From contig CALFEA010000186.1 of NCBI GenBank assembly GCA_937950385.1, forward strand, positions 1-8,805: 8,805 bases of DNA. Direction: 5' to 3'. This DNA is from an uncultured Altererythrobacter sp. GTDB taxonomy: Bacteria > Pseudomonadota > Alphaproteobacteria > Sphingomonadales > Sphingomonadaceae. Numbering within the stretch: the stretch's first letter is position 1; every line of letters begins with the position of its first letter. The translations under genes were made by a program, and so were the position numbers. The notes under the pieces are model-generated. The model saw only the letters and a program-made list of their open reading frames with translations. It searched no databases and was not told where the DNA came from. Below, piece after piece: positions 6,397 to 8,805 of the stretch.

Positions 6397-7889
6397 GCCC
6401 AGAACTCGAAACCCAATCCCGCGAAATGATGGATCAGGATGCGCGCGATGCAGCGGATAAAGTCGCGGATTACGAGCATGGCTGGTCTGCGGATATCGAC
6501 ACGGAATTTGCCGAAAAGGGCCTCACCGAAGATACGGTGCGCTTTATCTCTGGCAAAAAGGATGAGCCGGAATGGATGCTCGATTGGCGGCTGAAAGCCT
6601 TCCGCATTTGGGAGACTTTGGAAGAGCCGGATTGGGCCAAAGTCGGCTATCCCAAGATCGACTATCAAAACGCTTATTATTACGCCGCGCCGACGAAAAA
6701 GGTGGAGCTGGATTCGCTTGATGATCTCGATCCGGCGATCAAGGAAGTGTATGACAAGCTCGGCATTCCCTTAGGCGAGCAAGAAGTGCTGGCAGGCGTC
6801 AAAGGCGCGAAGAAAATCGCCGTTGATGCTGTGTTTGATTCAGTCTCCGTCGCCACAACGTTCCGCGAGGAACTGAGCAAAGCGGGCGTGATCTTCCTCT
6901 CCATTTCAGAGGCAATCAAAGACCATCCAGAAATGGTCAAAAAATGGCTGGGCAAAATCGTGCCTACCCGCGACAATTACTTTGCGACGCTGAACAGCGC
7001 TGTGTTTTCCGATGGCACATTTGTCTACATTCCAGAAGGCGTGCGCTGCCCGATGGAACTGTCGACCTATTTCCGCATCAATGCTGAAAACACCGGCCAA
7101 TTTGAGCGGACGCTCATCATTGCGGAAAAAGGCTCTTACGTCTCCTATCTCGAGGGCTGCACCGCGCCGATGCGCGATGAAAACCAGCTCCACGCCGCGG
7201 TCGTGGAATTGGTCGCGATGGAAGAAGCGGAGATCAAATATTCTACCGTCCAAAACTGGTATCCCGGCGATGCCGAGGGCAAGGGCGGGATCTACAATTT
7301 CGTGACCAAACGCGGCCTATGCCAAGGCGACCGTTCCAAAATCAGCTGGACGCAGGTCGAAACCGGCAGCGCGGTCACATGGAAATATCCAAGCTGCGTA
7401 TTGAACGGCGAGGATAGCGTGGGCGAATTTTACTCCGTTGCTGTCACGAACAATTACCAGCAGGCCGACACTGGCACCAAGATGATCCATAATGGCAAAG
7501 GCTCGCGCTCCACCATTATCTCCAAGGGCATTTCGGCGGGCAAGTCGAACAACACCTATCGCGGTATGGTCCGCATCGGCCCGAATGCCGACAACGTCCG
7601 CAATTTCACACAGTGCGACAGCCTGCTTTTGGGCTCCACCTGCGGCGCGCACACCGTGCCTTATATCGAAGTGAAAAACCCCACCGCTCAACTTGAGCAT
7701 GAGGCGACCACATCGAAAATCAGCGATGACCAGCTGTTTTACGCGATGCAGCGCGGCCTTGGCGAAGAAGAGGCCGTGGCCCTGATCGTCAATGGCTTTG
7801 CCAAAGATGTGCTGAAAGAACTGCCGATGGAATTTGCGGTGGAAGCGCAGAAATTGCTGGCGATCTCGCTTGAGGGGAGTGTGGGGTGA
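6393..7889 (+). CDS. sufB: Fe-S cluster assembly protein SufB
   Basis: SufB is the scaffold subunit of the SufBCD complex, on which Fe-S clusters are built in the cytoplasm with sulfur supplied by SufS/SufE and ATPase help from SufC. The 498-residue protein is full length (E. coli has 495). Seen motifs include [36 protein letters not shown] (Cys256), the beta-helix core with [16 protein letters not shown], and [20 protein letters not shown]. By counting back from the C-terminus, Cys408 and Glu437 (in EHEATTSK) correspond to E. coli Cys405 and Glu434, residues needed for cluster assembly; both are kept. The ATG overlaps the regulator's stop, and the TGA shares one base with the next start, so translation is probably coupled on both sides. 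sufC is not immediately downstream. Confidence 0.97.
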   Translation: MSPELETQSREMMDQDARDAADKVADYEHGWSADIDTEFAEKGLTEDTVRFISGKKDEPEWMLDWRLKAFRIWETLEEPDWAKVGYPKIDYQNAYYYAAPTKKVELDSLDDLDPAIKEVYDKLGIPLGEQEVLAGVKGAKKIAVDAVFDSVSVATTFREELSKAGVIFLSISEAIKDHPEMVKKWLGKIVPTRDNYFATLNSAVFSDGTFVYIPEGVRCPMELSTYFRINAENTGQFERTLIIAEKGSYVSYLEGCTAPMRDENQLHAAVVELVAMEEAEIKYSTVQNWYPGDAEGKGGIYNFVTKRGLCQGDRSKISWTQVETGSAVTWKYPSCVLNGEDSVGEFYSVAVTNNYQQADTGTKMIHNGKGSRSTIISKGISAGKSNNTYRGMVRIGPNADNVRNFTQCDSLLLGSTCGAHTVPYIEVKNPTAQLEHEATTSKISDDQLFYAMQRGLGEEEAVALIVNGFAKDVLKELPMEFAVEAQKLLAISLEGSVG

Positions 7890-8593
7890 TGCGAAAAACC
7901 ATCTTTGCATCTATCGGCGCTGCCGCAATAATGTTGGGGGCAGGCACCGCCAATGCCCGCGATTTCAAAGGCTACACATCGACTGAGCCGCTGTTATATC
8001 TCTATGCCGCATGTGTGTTCGAGAAGAACGATGGCACAAGCGAAGATCAAATTGCGCGGTGCGCAGCGGTCAAAGAAACTGCCCTGGAGACAGTACCTCA
8101 AATCATAGCATTGTTCCATGTGCGCAATCGCTCAGGTGTGCAGCGCGAATTTGAAAAGGGACTCGATGAGATTGAAAGGGATGCTGAGCAGATCAGGCTG
8201 AAATCCAAGCCTGTTCCCGCTAGCATTGTCAAATACCTTCGCTGCATGGGACAGAATGTTATAGCGCAACCCGAGTACATGAGCGGTGACGCGGTAAGCT
8301 ACATTGGGATCGAGGACCAATGTGCTGCAATCAGTGTCATCGCTGCCGAGGAGACCGTTTCTGATCGTGAATTTGATACGATAGATGCACTGTATCGCCG
8401 ATTTCAACGCTTTGGCCGTTTGACCTATCCGGTGAGTTCATCCTCGCAAGCTTTACGCACTCCCAGAGGGTTTAGGGGCCCTGAAAGCCAGCGACGTTCA
8501 TTCAACCGATTGCCTCCAGTCAGGCGGTACGATCGAAGCTTTCTTAATTTGAGCGTTATCAAAAAAGTAAAACCAGCCGATGAACAGCAATAA
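7889..8593 (+). CDS. Uncharacterised secreted protein with four cysteines, in the suf operon
   Basis: I do not recognise this 234-residue protein. It has a clear signal peptide (MRKT, hydrophobic core, cleavage likely after ANA at residue 23), so it should be periplasmic. The mature part has exactly four Cys (42, 58, 119, 145), which look like two pairs, each followed or ended by a similar EDQ...CAA segment. A charged, probably helical stretch (about 84-107) lies between them. The C-terminus from about 185 is basic and rich in Arg, Pro and Ser. The ATG at 7889 shares its A with the sufB stop and has GAGGGGAG (7872-7879) 9 bases upstream, so it is translated with sufB. Base composition is lower in GC than sufB: 29 of 60 at 8101-8160 and 27 of 60 at 8221-8280, against 37 of 60 at 7321-7380. 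This hints at a younger or acquired gene. No SUF role is known. Confidence 0.75.
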   Translation: MRKTIFASIGAAAIMLGAGTANARDFKGYTSTEPLLYLYAACVFEKNDGTSEDQIARCAAVKETALETVPQIIALFHVRNRSGVQREFEKGLDEIERDAEQIRLKSKPVPASIVKYLRCMGQNVIAQPEYMSGDAVSYIGIEDQCAAISVIAAEETVSDREFDTIDALYRRFQRFGRLTYPVSSSSQALRTPRGFRGPESQRRSFNRLPPVRRYDRSFLNLSVIKKVKPADEQQ

Positions 8594-8647
8594 GCTCATG
8601 CCATTCATCAACGCATCCCACTTGCGCCTACAGGCTAGCACCCCCTC

Positions 8648-8805
8648 GTGAGCCTCACCTACGAAGTCGCCGTCCCGCAAGGGAAATGGCCCAGCTTTGC
8701 GGCGATGAACGCTGCGCTGGCCGCGCGCGACTACCCCTTGGCTGTATTGTGTCAGGGCGATCAAAAGCCTGACGATCCGATGCAGGAATTTGACGGCTTC
8801 CTAAG
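8648..8805 (+). CDS. Unrecognised gene, N-terminal part, runs off the right edge
   Basis: An open frame starts at GTG 8648 and is still open at the window end, giving 52 codons. It reads MSLTYEVAVPQGKWPSFAAM, then an Ala-rich helix-like stretch, DYPLAVL, and an acidic, polar segment. There is no signal peptide, so it is probably cytoplasmic. The in-frame TAG at 8636-8638 rules out a longer start; ATG at 8705 is an alternative, but GTG keeps a more protein-like N-terminus. The ribosome binding site is poor. It is clearly not sufC, which would show a Walker A motif near its start. It lies 54 bases after the secreted-protein gene on the same strand and may belong to the same operon. Family and function are not recognised. 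Confidence 0.55.
   Translation, partial: MSLTYEVAVPQGKWPSFAAMNAALAARDYPLAVLCQGDQKPDDPMQEFDGFL

Noticed and set aside
8498..8764. 88-codon minus-strand open frame with a hydrophobic segment (SLLLFIGWFYFF)
   Set aside because: It overlaps the 3' end of the secreted-protein gene and the start of the next gene, both better supported on the plus strand. The hydrophobic run comes from reading Lys/Pro-rich coding sequence backwards.

Overview
The window looks like ordinary chromosome from an alphaproteobacterium, probably a member of the Sphingomonadales. This rests on moderately high GC, the style of the proteins (class 2 PyrD, an AraC-type regulator pair, a DUF885 lipoprotein), and an Rrf2 regulator overlapping sufB. 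The order-level assignment is inference. No mobile element, CRISPR array, tRNA or rRNA was seen.

Left part (1-1649, minus strand): pyrD (class 2 dihydroorotate dehydrogenase) is followed 11 bases later by the start of a lipoprotein-type gamma-glutamyltranspeptidase gene, which runs off the left edge. They are probably co-transcribed. The pyrD upstream region (1650-1954) holds no convincing protein gene. It does hold two inverted repeats, several short hairpins, and a strong plus-strand intrinsic terminator at 1862-1894 with no protein gene in front of it. I read this as a candidate small RNA of about 110 nt.

Middle (1955-5775, plus strand): two tandem, diverged AraC-family regulators are separated by 10 bases. 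They are followed by a DUF885-family lipoprotein, a putative metallohydrolase with HEGxPGHH and EGWGLY motifs. The 201 bases after it contain a possible 15-codon ORF with a ribosome binding site and, close to the next gene, a 13-bp palindrome.

Right part (5977-8805, plus strand): this is the start of a SUF iron-sulfur cluster assembly operon. An IscR-like Rrf2 regulator with three cysteines overlaps sufB. sufB in turn overlaps a gene for an uncharacterised secreted four-cysteine protein, and a second unrecognised gene runs off the right edge. sufC is not seen, so two non-SUF genes follow sufB where sufC would usually be. The regulator presumably senses Fe-S status and controls its own operon, and SufB is the scaffold component. 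The roles of the two extra genes are unknown.
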